In this document: piece after piece, positions 8,465-16,643 of the stretch | How positions within the stretch are numbered: the first letter of the stretch is position 1 | How the letters are laid out: each line of letters opens with the position of its first letter | NCBI RefSeq assembly: GCF_030209175.1 | Contig: NZ_JARVSM010000001.1 | Location: forward strand, 930,001 to 994,000 | Source of the DNA: Pseudomonas sp. efr-133-TYG-5 | Lineage (GTDB): Bacteria > Pseudomonadota > Gammaproteobacteria > Pseudomonadales > Pseudomonadaceae | Length of the DNA stretch: 64,000 nucleotides | Direction of reading: 5' to 3' | Translations under genes and position numbers: made by a program | The notes under the pieces: generated by a model | What the model was told of the DNA's origin: nothing | Database searches by the model: none | The model's input: the letters and a program-made list of their open reading frames with translations, nothing else

Positions 8465-9469
8465 TCAGCTGCCCGCGCCGCCATGGGCCTCTTCAAAGAA
8501 GTAATCCTTCCAGCTGTCCGCCTTGTTCTTCAGCACACCCAGCTCCTGCAATTTCTCGGCGTAGATGAATGTACGCTGCGGCACCACGGTGAAATCGATT
8601 TCCGGGTCCTGGACGATTTGCTCGACCAGCGCCAGCGGCAACTTCGACTGCTCGACGCGAATGTAGGCCTGGGCGGCGGCAGGTTTGTCAGCCTTGATGA
8701 TTTTCTCCGCCTCGGCCAGGGCGTCGTAGAACGCCTTGTAGGTTTTGGGGTTTTCGTCGTGGAATTTTTCCGTGGTGTAGAGCACGTTGAACGTCGCCTG
8801 GCCGCCGAGCACGTCGTAGGAACTCAGCACCTTGTGCACGTTGGGACTCTGCAGCGCCTGGTACTGGAACGGCGGGCTGGAGAAGTGCGAGTTGATTTCC
8901 GAACCGCCGGCGATCAGCGCCGCCGTGGCGTCCGGGTGCGGCAGGCTGACCGAGATGTCATCGAATTTCTTGTACTGGTCGTTACCGAATTGCCGGGCGG
9001 TTTCGATCTGCAGGGTGCGCGACTGGAAGCCCACGCCAGCGGCTGGAACGGCGATGCGATCCTTGTCGCTGAAATCCTTCAGGCTCTTGATGTTCGGGTT
9101 GTTGGTCAGCAGGTAGTTGGGCATCGAGCCGAGCGAAGCGATGGCCTTGACGTTCTGCTTGCCCTTGGTCCGATCCCACACCGTAAGCATCGGCGGCACT
9201 CCCGCCGAGACCACGTCCAGCGCGCCGGTCAGCAGCGCTTCGTTCATCGCGGTGGCGCCGGAAATGCTGTTCCAGTCGACTTTGATGTCGAGGCCCTGCG
9301 CCTTGCCGTGTTTCTCGATCAAGTGCTGGTCGCGCACCACATCGAGAATCAGGTAACCGATGCCGAACTGCTGGGCAATGCTGATCTTGCCTTCGGCATG
9401 CACGCCGGCGCTGAGCAGCGTACTCGCGGCCAACAGGGCCAGCGCGGAACGTTTGAACGGTGTGGCCAT
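8465..9469 (-). CDS. ABC transporter periplasmic substrate-binding protein, SsuA/TauA-like
   Basis: 334 residues with a Sec signal peptide (cut near LSAGVHA) and the NMT1/SsuA-type two-lobe fold, including SISGATAMNEALLTGALDVV and a VGFQSRTLQ hinge region. Such proteins bind sulfonates, nitrate, taurine or aromatic acids. GAGGA lies upstream of the ATG. No partner permease or ATPase is adjacent, so it is an orphan or serves a distant transporter. It is divergent from the gamma-glutamyltransferase-family gene, and may belong to the same nutrient-scavenging island; that is inference. Confidence 0.85.
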   Translation of the reverse strand: MATPFKRSALALLAASTLLSAGVHAEGKISIAQQFGIGYLILDVVRDQHLIEKHGKAQGLDIKVDWNSISGATAMNEALLTGALDVVSAGVPPMLTVWDRTKGKQNVKAIASLGSMPNYLLTNNPNIKSLKDFSDKDRIAVPAAGVGFQSRTLQIETARQFGNDQYKKFDDISVSLPHPDATAALIAGGSEINSHFSSPPFQYQALQSPNVHKVLSSYDVLGGQATFNVLYTTEKFHDENPKTYKAFYDALAEAEKIIKADKPAAAQAYIRVEQSKLPLALVEQIVQDPEIDFTVVPQRTFIYAEKLQELGVLKNKADSWKDYFFEEAHGGAGS

Positions 9470-9677
9470 GGCATCCTCGCAGCTTGGAAATGAGACGGAA
9501 GCTGTGAACTTTATCGCTATAAAAAAGCTAATTTAAATACCGATATTGCATATCTATAGCACCCAAAGCTCTGCACCCGAAAGGGTCGTAACTGCCCAGA
9601 TTCCAGGCATCCGAAGATCGGCACAGCGATTGCTAGCCAAGAATAAATTTCTAGCTAGCAATAAGGAGCCAACCGCA
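9470..9677. promoter_or_regulatory. Divergent promoter region of the catabolic island
   Basis: 208 bp between the SsuA-like gene and the GGT-family gene, AT-rich at 9515-9560. It holds a sigma54-like element (9619-9634), a second copy of the TAGCTAGCAA core (9652-9661), and an NtrC-like imperfect inverted repeat at 9572-9589 (TGCACC, six bases, GGTCGT). A direct repeat GCACCC occurs at 9559 and 9573. Confidence 0.5.
9619..9634 (+). promoter_or_regulatory. Candidate sigma54 promoter for the GGT-family gene
   Basis: CGGCACAGCGATTGCT matches 10 of 12 fixed positions of TGGCACG-N4-TTGCT, including GG and GC at the right spacing. The predicted start near 9645 gives a leader of about 33 nt containing AAGGAG at 9663-9668 before the ATG. 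Two similar elements precede livK in the same island. Confidence 0.55.
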
Positions 9678-11249
9678 ATGATGGCCGAATCCCGCCGTGG
9701 CGTTATCTGCTCTCCCCACCCCGAAGCCAGTGCTGCCGGCCTGCGAATCCTCGATGCCGGCGGCACGGCAATCGACGCCATGCTGGCCGCCAGCGCGGTG
9801 CTCGGCGTGGTGTATCCGCACATGACCGGGCTGGGTGGCGATGCCTTGTGGCTGCTGCATGATGGACAGGTGCGCACCATCATGGGGATCGGCCAGGCGG
9901 GTCAGCGCTTGCCCGGCAGCGGCCGCATCGACCTGCGCGGACCGGCCAGCGTGGCGACCACCGCCGGGGCATTGGCCAGCTGGCGCACCGCGCAGCGGAT
10001 CAGCGCCGGCGAATGGAGCTCGCGCCTGGGTTGGCGCCAGTTGCTCGCCGACGCCGTGCACATTGCCCGCGCCGGGGTGCCGGTGTCGGCGTCGCAACTG
10101 TTCTGGCAGAGCCACCGCGAAGCGTTGATCGACACCCTTCCCGACCTGCACGCGCTGTGCAAGACCGCCGGCCGCTGGCTGCGTGCCGGCGATGTGCTGC
10201 GCCAGCCACAGCTGGCCGACACCCTGGAACAGCTGACCCGCCACGGCATCAGCGACTTCTATCAGGGCGAGCTGGCCCATGCCTTCGCCGAGCAGTTCGC
10301 GCGGCTGGACTGCGGCCTGAGCCTGGCCGACCTGCAAGCAACGACCGCCGCAGAAGTGCCGCCGCTGTCGATCCGCTATCGCCAGGGACGTCTGTTCAAC
10401 GTTGCCCCGCCCTGCCAGGGTCTGTACACGCTGCAAGCCATGCTCGCCCTCGGGCAACGCGATCTGGCCGCGTGCGGCAATGGCACGGTTGCCTACTATC
10501 ACCACCTGGTCGAGGCGATCAAACAGGGCTTGTTGCGGCGCAACGCCGAATTGCACGACCCGCGCCGCTCGGACTGGGATTTCGCCGCCACACTCAACGC
10601 TGAGGCCGCCGCCGGCTACGCCGCCTGCATCGATCCGCACCAGGCCCAGCCCTGGAACGAAGCGGGTCGCCCGGCCGACACGGCGTGGATGGCCGCCACC
10701 GACGCCGAGGGCCGCACGGCGTGTCTGATCCAGAGTCTGTTCCATGACTTCGGCTCCGGCGTGGTGATGGGCGACACCGGGGTGCTGTGGCAAAACCGCG
10801 CCGCCGGATTCAGCAGCGAACCCGGTCATCGCAACGCCTGGGCGCCGGGCGCACGTCCGGCGCACACCCTCAATCCGTCCTGCTATGTCGCCGACGACGG
10901 GCGCCGGATGTTCTTCGGCACCCAGGGTGGCGACGGCCAGCCACAGACCCAACTGGTACTTGCCAGCCAGTTGATCGATTTCGCCCAACCGATCGACCGG
11001 GCCTTGCGCACCCCGCGTTTTCTGCTCGGGCGCAGCTTTTTCGACGGCAGCGACAACCTCAAGCTCGAAGCCGATGTCGGTGACGCGGTGATCAGCGGCC
11101 TCGCCGCGCTCGGACACGGCGTGGAAAGCATCGCCCCGCTCAACGCCTACACCGGCCAGGCCGGCATCATCGCGCTGTATCCCGACGGCCGCCGCCACGC
11201 GCAGCACGACCCGCGCGGCCAGGGTTGCGCGTTGGGCCAGAGCGATTGA
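9678..11249 (+). CDS. Gamma-glutamyltransferase-family Ntn hydrolase (possibly an oxamate-type amidohydrolase)
   Basis: 523 residues, slightly short for GGT and with no signal peptide, so it is predicted cytoplasmic whereas classical bacterial GGT is periplasmic. The N-terminal GGTAIDAMLAASAVLGVV and HMTGLGGD segments are GGT hallmarks. By alignment from memory, the autoprocessing nucleophile is Thr335 in DTAW; classical GGT reads TTH there, so the second Thr and His are replaced by Ala and Trp. The following SLFHDFGSGVVMGDTGVLW matches the start of the small subunit. I chose the ATG at 9678 for its AAGGAG. HpxW oxamate amidohydrolase belongs to the same family, so the substrate need not be a gamma-glutamyl compound. 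Confidence 0.82.
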   Translation: MMAESRRGVICSPHPEASAAGLRILDAGGTAIDAMLAASAVLGVVYPHMTGLGGDALWLLHDGQVRTIMGIGQAGQRLPGSGRIDLRGPASVATTAGALASWRTAQRISAGEWSSRLGWRQLLADAVHIARAGVPVSASQLFWQSHREALIDTLPDLHALCKTAGRWLRAGDVLRQPQLADTLEQLTRHGISDFYQGELAHAFAEQFARLDCGLSLADLQATTAAEVPPLSIRYRQGRLFNVAPPCQGLYTLQAMLALGQRDLAACGNGTVAYYHHLVEAIKQGLLRRNAELHDPRRSDWDFAATLNAEAAAGYAACIDPHQAQPWNEAGRPADTAWMAATDAEGRTACLIQSLFHDFGSGVVMGDTGVLWQNRAAGFSSEPGHRNAWAPGARPAHTLNPSCYVADDGRRMFFGTQGGDGQPQTQLVLASQLIDFAQPIDRALRTPRFLLGRSFFDGSDNLKLEADVGDAVISGLAALGHGVESIAPLNAYTGQAGIIALYPDGRRHAQHDPRGQGCALGQSD

Positions 11250-11332
11250 GATCGGCGTTTGCCGGGCGACCGGCGCTGGCGGATAATGCCCGCCGCATTC
11301 GCTTCTGCCGCGTCGCCGCCATAGAGGAAACG

Positions 11333-12028
11333 ATGGCCTCACAGACCGTTACCGCCAAACAACTCGAAGTCCAGCGCATCGTCGATGTGCTGTCCAGGGC
11401 CATCGCCCAGCATCGGCTCAAGCCCGGCACGCGGCTGATCGAGGCGCAAATCGTCGAGACCCTGCAAGCCAACCGCAACCACGTCCAGGTGGCACTGCAG
11501 CGCCTTGCCATGCAGCGCATCATCACCATCGAACCGAATCGCGGCGCCATGGTGGCGCAACCCAGCGCGCGCGAAGCACGGGAAGTGTTCGCCGCCCGCC
11601 GAGCCATCGAGCGGGCGATCGTCGAATGCATCACCCCGGCGATCATGCACAAGCAGCACGAACGCATCAGCCGCCACTTGAACAACGAACGCGCGGCCAC
11701 CAACGCCACCGATCGCCGGGCCATCGTCCGCGAGCTGAGCGAATTTCACCTGATGCTCGGCGAGATCTGCGGCAACAGCGTACTCAGCGAAATCCTCGCC
11801 AACCTGATGGTGCGCAGTTCGTTGATCGTCGCCTTGTATCAGCGCAATGACGTGCCGTCCTGTGCCTCGGACGAACACCAGGACATCATCACCGCGCTGC
11901 AACAGGGTGAACGCGACAAGGCCGTGGCGGTGATGCTGGAACACCTCGACGAGCTGGAAGCCCAGCTCGCCCTGGAACAGCAGCCCGAGCCGGACATCAA
12001 CCTGCGCGAGGCCCTCGCCGGACTCTGA
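11333..12028 (+). CDS. GntR family regulator, FadR/FCD type
   Basis: 231 residues: an N-terminal winged HTH (about 10-75, ending in NRGAMVAQPS) and a C-terminal FCD ligand domain (about 85-215) whose helical bundle usually binds a metal and a small carboxylate effector. GAGGAA precedes the ATG at 11333; the frame is open from 11225. It lies 83 bp after the GGT-family gene in the same direction and is convergent, without a gap, with the amidohydrolase. It is the obvious local regulator of the island; the TTGCTAGCAA palindromes in both promoter regions are candidate operators. Confidence 0.88.
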   Translation: MASQTVTAKQLEVQRIVDVLSRAIAQHRLKPGTRLIEAQIVETLQANRNHVQVALQRLAMQRIITIEPNRGAMVAQPSAREAREVFAARRAIERAIVECITPAIMHKQHERISRHLNNERAATNATDRRAIVRELSEFHLMLGEICGNSVLSEILANLMVRSSLIVALYQRNDVPSCASDEHQDIITALQQGERDKAVAVMLEHLDELEAQLALEQQPEPDINLREALAGL

Positions 12029-13234
12029 TCACTGCGGCCGCCAGACCTGCGGCGCACGCCGTTCGAACGTCTTGCGCCCGGCCTTGAAGCCCATCAGCGG
12101 CGCACTGATCTGCGCCACCACGGCGGCCGGCGTCGGCGCCTCGAACACCAGGAAATCGGCGCGACAGCCCGGCTCCAGACCGTAACGGCTCAGGCGCAGC
12201 AGGCGCGCCGATTCACACGACACCCAATCCAGGCAACGCTGCAACTGCGCTTCGGTGCCCAACTGGCTGACGTTGGCAAACAGATTGGCCTGGCGCACCA
12301 GCGATGCGTCGCCATACGGGGTAAACGGATTGCCGAGATTATTGGTCGAGATCGAACAGGTCACCCCGCACGCGTGCAGTTGCTCCAGCGGTGCCAGGCC
12401 GCGCGGCTTGTTGTGAAATTGCTCGCGCCCGGTCAGAAACAGGTCCGTGGACGGCAGGCAAGTGACCTGCACCCCGGCCGCCGCCAGTGCCTGGCCGATC
12501 TCGCGCAAATGTCCGAGCGGCAGCGCCGACAGCTTGGTGGCATGGCCGATGGTCACCCGCCCGCCCCAGCCGTGCAATTCACAGCAGCGGATCACCTCGG
12601 GCACGGTCATGCCGGCCGGGTCGAGGTCGAAATCCAGGTGCAGGTCGAGGTCACGGTCGTAGTGCACCGCCAGTTCGAACAAGCGGCGAATCTGCGCCGC
12701 CGGATCGCGATCCATGTACGGACAGCCGCCCAGCACTTCGGCGCCCTGCTCCAGTGCCGCACACAGCAGCGCCTCAGTGCCGGGGTTATCGAGCAGACCT
12801 TCCTGGGGAAACACGCACAGCTCAAGGGTGATCGCCCAGGCGTAGTCGGCCTGCAACCGGCGGATCGCGTTGAACCCGGTCAGGCCGATCTGCGGGTCGA
12901 GTTCGACATGCGTGCGCATGTGCATCGTGCCCTGGACGATGGCCTGTTCGAGCACCGTCGCGCCGCGTTGATAGACGTCCTGCTCGGTGAAAGCGGCCTT
13001 GGCCAGCCGCGTTTGCGCGATGGCTTCGGCCAGCGTGCCGGCCTGCAACCGGCAGCGGTCGAGGATGCACGCCTTGTCCAGATGAATGTGGGTTTCGACC
13101 AGGCCCGGGTGCAGATAGCCGGCACCGATGTCGAGGGTTTCGCAAGCCTCGCCAGGCAGGGGCGCGGCGACAAAAAAACCCTCGCGCACGTAGCGTTCAG
13201 CGCTGCGCGAACCGGTGATCTTCAAGGTTTTCAT
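12029..13234 (-). CDS. Amidohydrolase, cytosine-deaminase-like, with altered active site
   Basis: 401 residues of the metal-dependent hydrolase superfamily. The HxH metal motif (His49, His51 in ETHIHLDK), His199 and His231 are present. Compared from memory with E. coli CodA, the catalytic Glu217 position is Phe202 and the metal-binding Asp313 position falls in TNN (Asn298). This argues against ordinary cytosine deaminase activity. The start overlaps the stop of the fused transporter gene (ATGA), so it is translated with the importer and probably acts on the imported compound. The stop directly abuts that of the GntR gene. Confidence 0.83.
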   Translation of the reverse strand: MKTLKITGSRSAERYVREGFFVAAPLPGEACETLDIGAGYLHPGLVETHIHLDKACILDRCRLQAGTLAEAIAQTRLAKAAFTEQDVYQRGATVLEQAIVQGTMHMRTHVELDPQIGLTGFNAIRRLQADYAWAITLELCVFPQEGLLDNPGTEALLCAALEQGAEVLGGCPYMDRDPAAQIRRLFELAVHYDRDLDLHLDFDLDPAGMTVPEVIRCCELHGWGGRVTIGHATKLSALPLGHLREIGQALAAAGVQVTCLPSTDLFLTGREQFHNKPRGLAPLEQLHACGVTCSISTNNLGNPFTPYGDASLVRQANLFANVSQLGTEAQLQRCLDWVSCESARLLRLSRYGLEPGCRADFLVFEAPTPAAVVAQISAPLMGFKAGRKTFERRAPQVWRPQ

Positions 13235-15726
13235 ACCAGTGTTCCTTCACCCAGGTAAGCGGCTTCCAGTTGCGGGTCGTCGCGCAATTGCGCGGCGCTG
13301 CCGCTGTTGACGATACGCCCGTTCTCCAGCACGTAGGCGCGATCGGCGACTTGCAGGGCCAGGTTGGCCATCTGATCGACCAGCAACAGGGTCATGCCTT
13401 CGTCGCGCAACGTCGCGAGGGCGTCGTACAGTTCGCCGATCATCGCCGGCGACAGCCCCAGCGTCGGCTCGTCCAGCAGCAGGATATGCGGCTTGGCCAT
13501 CAGCCCGCGGCCGACGGCGACCATCTGCTGTTCACCGCCCGACAGCAGACCCGCCGGGCTGTCGATGCGCTCGCGCAAACGCGGGAAGCGCCGCAGGATC
13601 GCTTCGATCTCGGCGTCGGCATCGAACGCTTCGCGGCGTGCGTAACTGCCGAGCAACAGGTTGTCGCGTACGCTCAACTGGCCGAACATCTGCCGCCCTT
13701 CGGGCACCAGGGCCAGTCCGCGCGTGGCGATTTCACTGGCATCACACGCGCTGATCTCGACGTCGTCCAGCAGGATGCTGCTGGCGCCCGAGGCGCGATG
13801 CAACCCGGCCAGGCACTGCAGGATGCTCGACTTGCCCGCGCCATTGGCGCCGAGAATCGCCACCAGTTCACCGGGATTGACGGTCAGGTCGACGCCCTCC
13901 ACCACCGGCGCGGCGCCGTAGTCGATGCTCAGGTTCTTGATGAACAGGCGCGCGTCGCGACTGCCATTCCAGGCCTGCAGCCGCGGTTGCGCCTGATATT
14001 CGGTGACGCCCAGATAGGCCGCGATCACCTGCGGATTGGCGCGCACTTCGGCCGGCGTCCCCCAGGCAATCGGCTTGCCGGCGTCGAGCACCAACAAGCG
14101 CTCGGACACCGCCATTACCAAGGGCATGTCGTGCTCCACCAGAATGATCGTCAGGCCGAAACCCGCCAGGCGCCGCAGCAGGCCGGCAAGTCGATCAGTG
14201 TCCTGGCGGCCCAGCCCGGCCGCGGGCTCATCCAGCAGCAACACCTTGGGACGGCTGGCCAGCGAACGGGCAATCTCCACCAGCCGCCGGTCGACATGCG
14301 GCAACTGTTCGGCCGGGAGGTTCACCGAGCCGCTGTAGCCGACCAGTGCCAGCAGGTCCAGCGCCAACGCCTTCTGCTCTGCACTGGCGGTACGCATCGG
14401 GGAGCCCATGCGCCCGCCCTGCATCGCCACCAGCAGGTTTTCCAGCACCGACAGTTCGGCGAACAGCAAAGTCGTCTGATAGGTTCGACCGATGCCGGCG
14501 CGGGCGACTTTCCAGGAAGGCCAGCCGGCGAGCGACTCGCCGTCATCGAGGCGGATGCTGCCCTGATCGGGCCGGTAGAACCCGCTGATCAGGTTGAGCA
14601 CCGTGCTCTTGCCGGCGCCATTGGGTCCGATCAGGCTGGTGATACTGCCGGCCCTGGCCTGCAGGCTGACATGCTGCGCCGCCTGCACACCGCCGAAGCG
14701 GATGCCAATATCGTCGACCCGCAACGCCCCTGCGCAACCATGGAAAAACTCCCGCAGACGCGCCGAATCGGCCACGGCCGGTGCCCGTCGGTCGAGCGGT
14801 CGCCACCAGCGCCGGGCCAGCGCGCCCAGCACACCGTCCGGCGCCAGCCACAACACACACAGCAGCAGCGCGGCGAAAATCAGCAAGCGGTACTCGGCGA
14901 AATCCGACAAGGCTTCCGGCAACAAGACAATCAGCAAGGCACCAAGCAGCGGCCCGAACAGGGTGCCGCTGCCGCCGACGATCACCGCCAGCACGAACAG
15001 GATCGACTGGCTGAACGGAAACGACTCGGGGTTGATAAACATCATCAACGGCGCGAGCAGCGCGCCAGCCAGCCCGGTCAACGCCGCCGAGAGCGCGAAG
15101 GCCAGGGTTTTCGCCAGCACCGGATTCAGACCCAGGGAGCGCGCGGCAATCTCCGACGACTTCACCGCGAGCATCGCCAGCCCCCAGCCACTGCTGCGCA
15201 GACGCAGGTAAAACGCCAGCGCCACGGTCATTAGGGCAATTGCGATCAACGCCAGGGTAATCGCCGGATCAAGGCTGCCGAGCGCCGGCATCGGGATGCC
15301 CATCAGGCCGTTGGAGCCACCGGTGACGCTGCGCCATTCGATCAGGCTGTGGTGCACGACGAAGGCAAAGGCAATGGTGATCATCGCCAGGTACGGCCCC
15401 TTGACCCGCAATGCCGGAATCGCCAGCAACCCGCCGACCATGGCGTTGACCAGCGCCGCCACCGCCATGGCCGCCGGCAACGGCCAGCCGGCCAGTGTCA
15501 GCAGCGCCGACGCGTACGCGCCCAGGGCGTAAAAGGCGATGTGCCCGAAAGACATCTGCCCGGTCAGGCCGATCAGAATATTCAGGCCCACGCCAACCAC
15601 CGTCGCCAGGGCGCAGAGGGTCAGGACCAGCAGCGAATAGCTGTCGAGCAGGAATGCGGCGACGGCGCAAGACACTGCCAGGGCCAGCAGCGCGACAGGC
15701 GCCAGGGAGTGACGTGCGGTGCTCAT
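13231..15726 (-). CDS. Fused branched-chain-type ABC transporter: LivM permease + LivG + LivF ATPases
   Basis: One uninterrupted 831-residue frame. Residues about 1-315 are a LivM-type permease with roughly 8-10 membrane segments (GLTGQMSFGHIAFYALGAY is typical). Residues about 335-575 are a LivG-like ATPase: Walker A GPNGAGKST near 365, Walker B LLLDEPAAGL, and H-loop VEHDM. Residues about 590-831 are a LivF-like ATPase: Walker A GANGAGKSS near 627, signature LSGGEQQ near 730, and Walker B LLLDEPTLGL. In the first ATPase the signature LAYGQ expected of LivG is LPHVD. I start at the ATG at 15726, which overlaps the livH stop (ATGA); the frame stays open farther upstream only as a shadow over livH. 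Confidence 0.9.
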   Translation of the reverse strand: MSTARHSLAPVALLALAVSCAVAAFLLDSYSLLVLTLCALATVVGVGLNILIGLTGQMSFGHIAFYALGAYASALLTLAGWPLPAAMAVAALVNAMVGGLLAIPALRVKGPYLAMITIAFAFVVHHSLIEWRSVTGGSNGLMGIPMPALGSLDPAITLALIAIALMTVALAFYLRLRSSGWGLAMLAVKSSEIAARSLGLNPVLAKTLAFALSAALTGLAGALLAPLMMFINPESFPFSQSILFVLAVIVGGSGTLFGPLLGALLIVLLPEALSDFAEYRLLIFAALLLCVLWLAPDGVLGALARRWWRPLDRRAPAVADSARLREFFHGCAGALRVDDIGIRFGGVQAAQHVSLQARAGSITSLIGPNGAGKSTVLNLISGFYRPDQGSIRLDDGESLAGWPSWKVARAGIGRTYQTTLLFAELSVLENLLVAMQGGRMGSPMRTASAEQKALALDLLALVGYSGSVNLPAEQLPHVDRRLVEIARSLASRPKVLLLDEPAAGLGRQDTDRLAGLLRRLAGFGLTIILVEHDMPLVMAVSERLLVLDAGKPIAWGTPAEVRANPQVIAAYLGVTEYQAQPRLQAWNGSRDARLFIKNLSIDYGAAPVVEGVDLTVNPGELVAILGANGAGKSSILQCLAGLHRASGASSILLDDVEISACDASEIATRGLALVPEGRQMFGQLSVRDNLLLGSYARREAFDADAEIEAILRRFPRLRERIDSPAGLLSGGEQQMVAVGRGLMAKPHILLLDEPTLGLSPAMIGELYDALATLRDEGMTLLLVDQMANLALQVADRAYVLENGRIVNSGSAAQLRDDPQLEAAYLGEGTLV

Positions 15727-16592
15727 ACTTTCACCCATGATTTGAGGCCGAACAGGCCATCCGGACGGATCGCCAGCGTCACGATGACCAGGGCGAAGGT
15801 AAAGATCTGGGTGAACGCCGAGCCGAAGTACAAGGTCACCAGCGCTTCCACCAGACCGAACAGCAAGCCGGCGCCAAACACCCCGCCGGCACTGGCGATT
15901 CCGCCAAGAATCGCCACGGCAAAGGCCTTCAGGCCAAACAAGGTGCCCATGTCGGCATTGACGCTGAACAGCGGCGCAATCAACAACCCGGCCACCGCGG
16001 CGAACACGGTCGACACGGCGAACGACACCGCCACCACCCGCTTCACGCGAATGCCCATCAGCATCGCTGCTTGCGGGTTCTGCACACAGGCCTCGAGCAC
16101 CTTGCCCAGCCGCGTGTGGCGCCGCACCAGCCAGAGCGCCAGCGCCACACCGGCGCCGATCAGCGGGATCAGCAGTTGCAACAGCGACACCTGACTGCCG
16201 GCCAGTTGCACGCTGTGCTCGGTCAGCACGCTGACGAACTGGCGCGGCTCCTTGCCGAAACTGAATAGCACCAGATTGTCGAGCAGAATGCCGCCGGCCA
16301 CCGTTGCCATCAGCCACGCCTGCGAGCCACGGGCGTGAAACGGGCGCACCAGAAAACGCTCGATGAGCAGGCCGTACACTGCCGCCAGCGCGAGCGCCGC
16401 CGGGTACGCCAGCCACGCCGGCCATTGCCAGGTGATGCTGAAGCTGTAGCCCAGCACCGCGCCGAGCATCATTGCGCTGCCCTGGGCGAAATTGACCGTG
16501 CGCGACACCACATACGTGATGTGGAACCCCAGGGCCAGCAAGGCATACATGCTGCCCAGGCCCAGCCCGGACAGAAGTGTGGTGGTGATCAT
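15723..16592 (-). CDS. LivH-type ABC transporter permease
   Basis: 289 residues, about eight membrane segments, with the family signatures LALGFHITYVVSRTVNFAQGSAMM-like N-terminus and AILGGIASAGGVFGAGLLFG near the C-terminus. It forms the second membrane subunit with the fused LivM-type protein. I chose the ATG at 16592 because GGAGGA lies 7 bp upstream and LivH proteins begin at this point; the frame is open to 16643. It overlaps the next gene by 4 bp and follows livK by about 50 bp. Confidence 0.92.
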   Translation of the reverse strand: MITTTLLSGLGLGSMYALLALGFHITYVVSRTVNFAQGSAMMLGAVLGYSFSITWQWPAWLAYPAALALAAVYGLLIERFLVRPFHARGSQAWLMATVAGGILLDNLVLFSFGKEPRQFVSVLTEHSVQLAGSQVSLLQLLIPLIGAGVALALWLVRRHTRLGKVLEACVQNPQAAMLMGIRVKRVVAVSFAVSTVFAAVAGLLIAPLFSVNADMGTLFGLKAFAVAILGGIASAGGVFGAGLLFGLVEALVTLYFGSAFTQIFTFALVIVTLAIRPDGLFGLKSWVKV

Positions 16593-16643
16593 GCACAAAT
16601 CCTCCGACCGGCGCGCATCCGCACACCGATCCGTGCGGAACAA

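Noticed and set aside
13270..15234. 654-residue open frame on the plus strand opposite livMGF
   Set aside because: Antisense shadow of a GC-rich gene; rich in Arg, Gln and His with no recognisable motif.
15727..16626. Upstream extension of the fused transporter frame to a 1131-residue protein
   Set aside because: This part runs in another frame over livH, has no family similarity, and the ATGA junction at 15726 gives a natural start.
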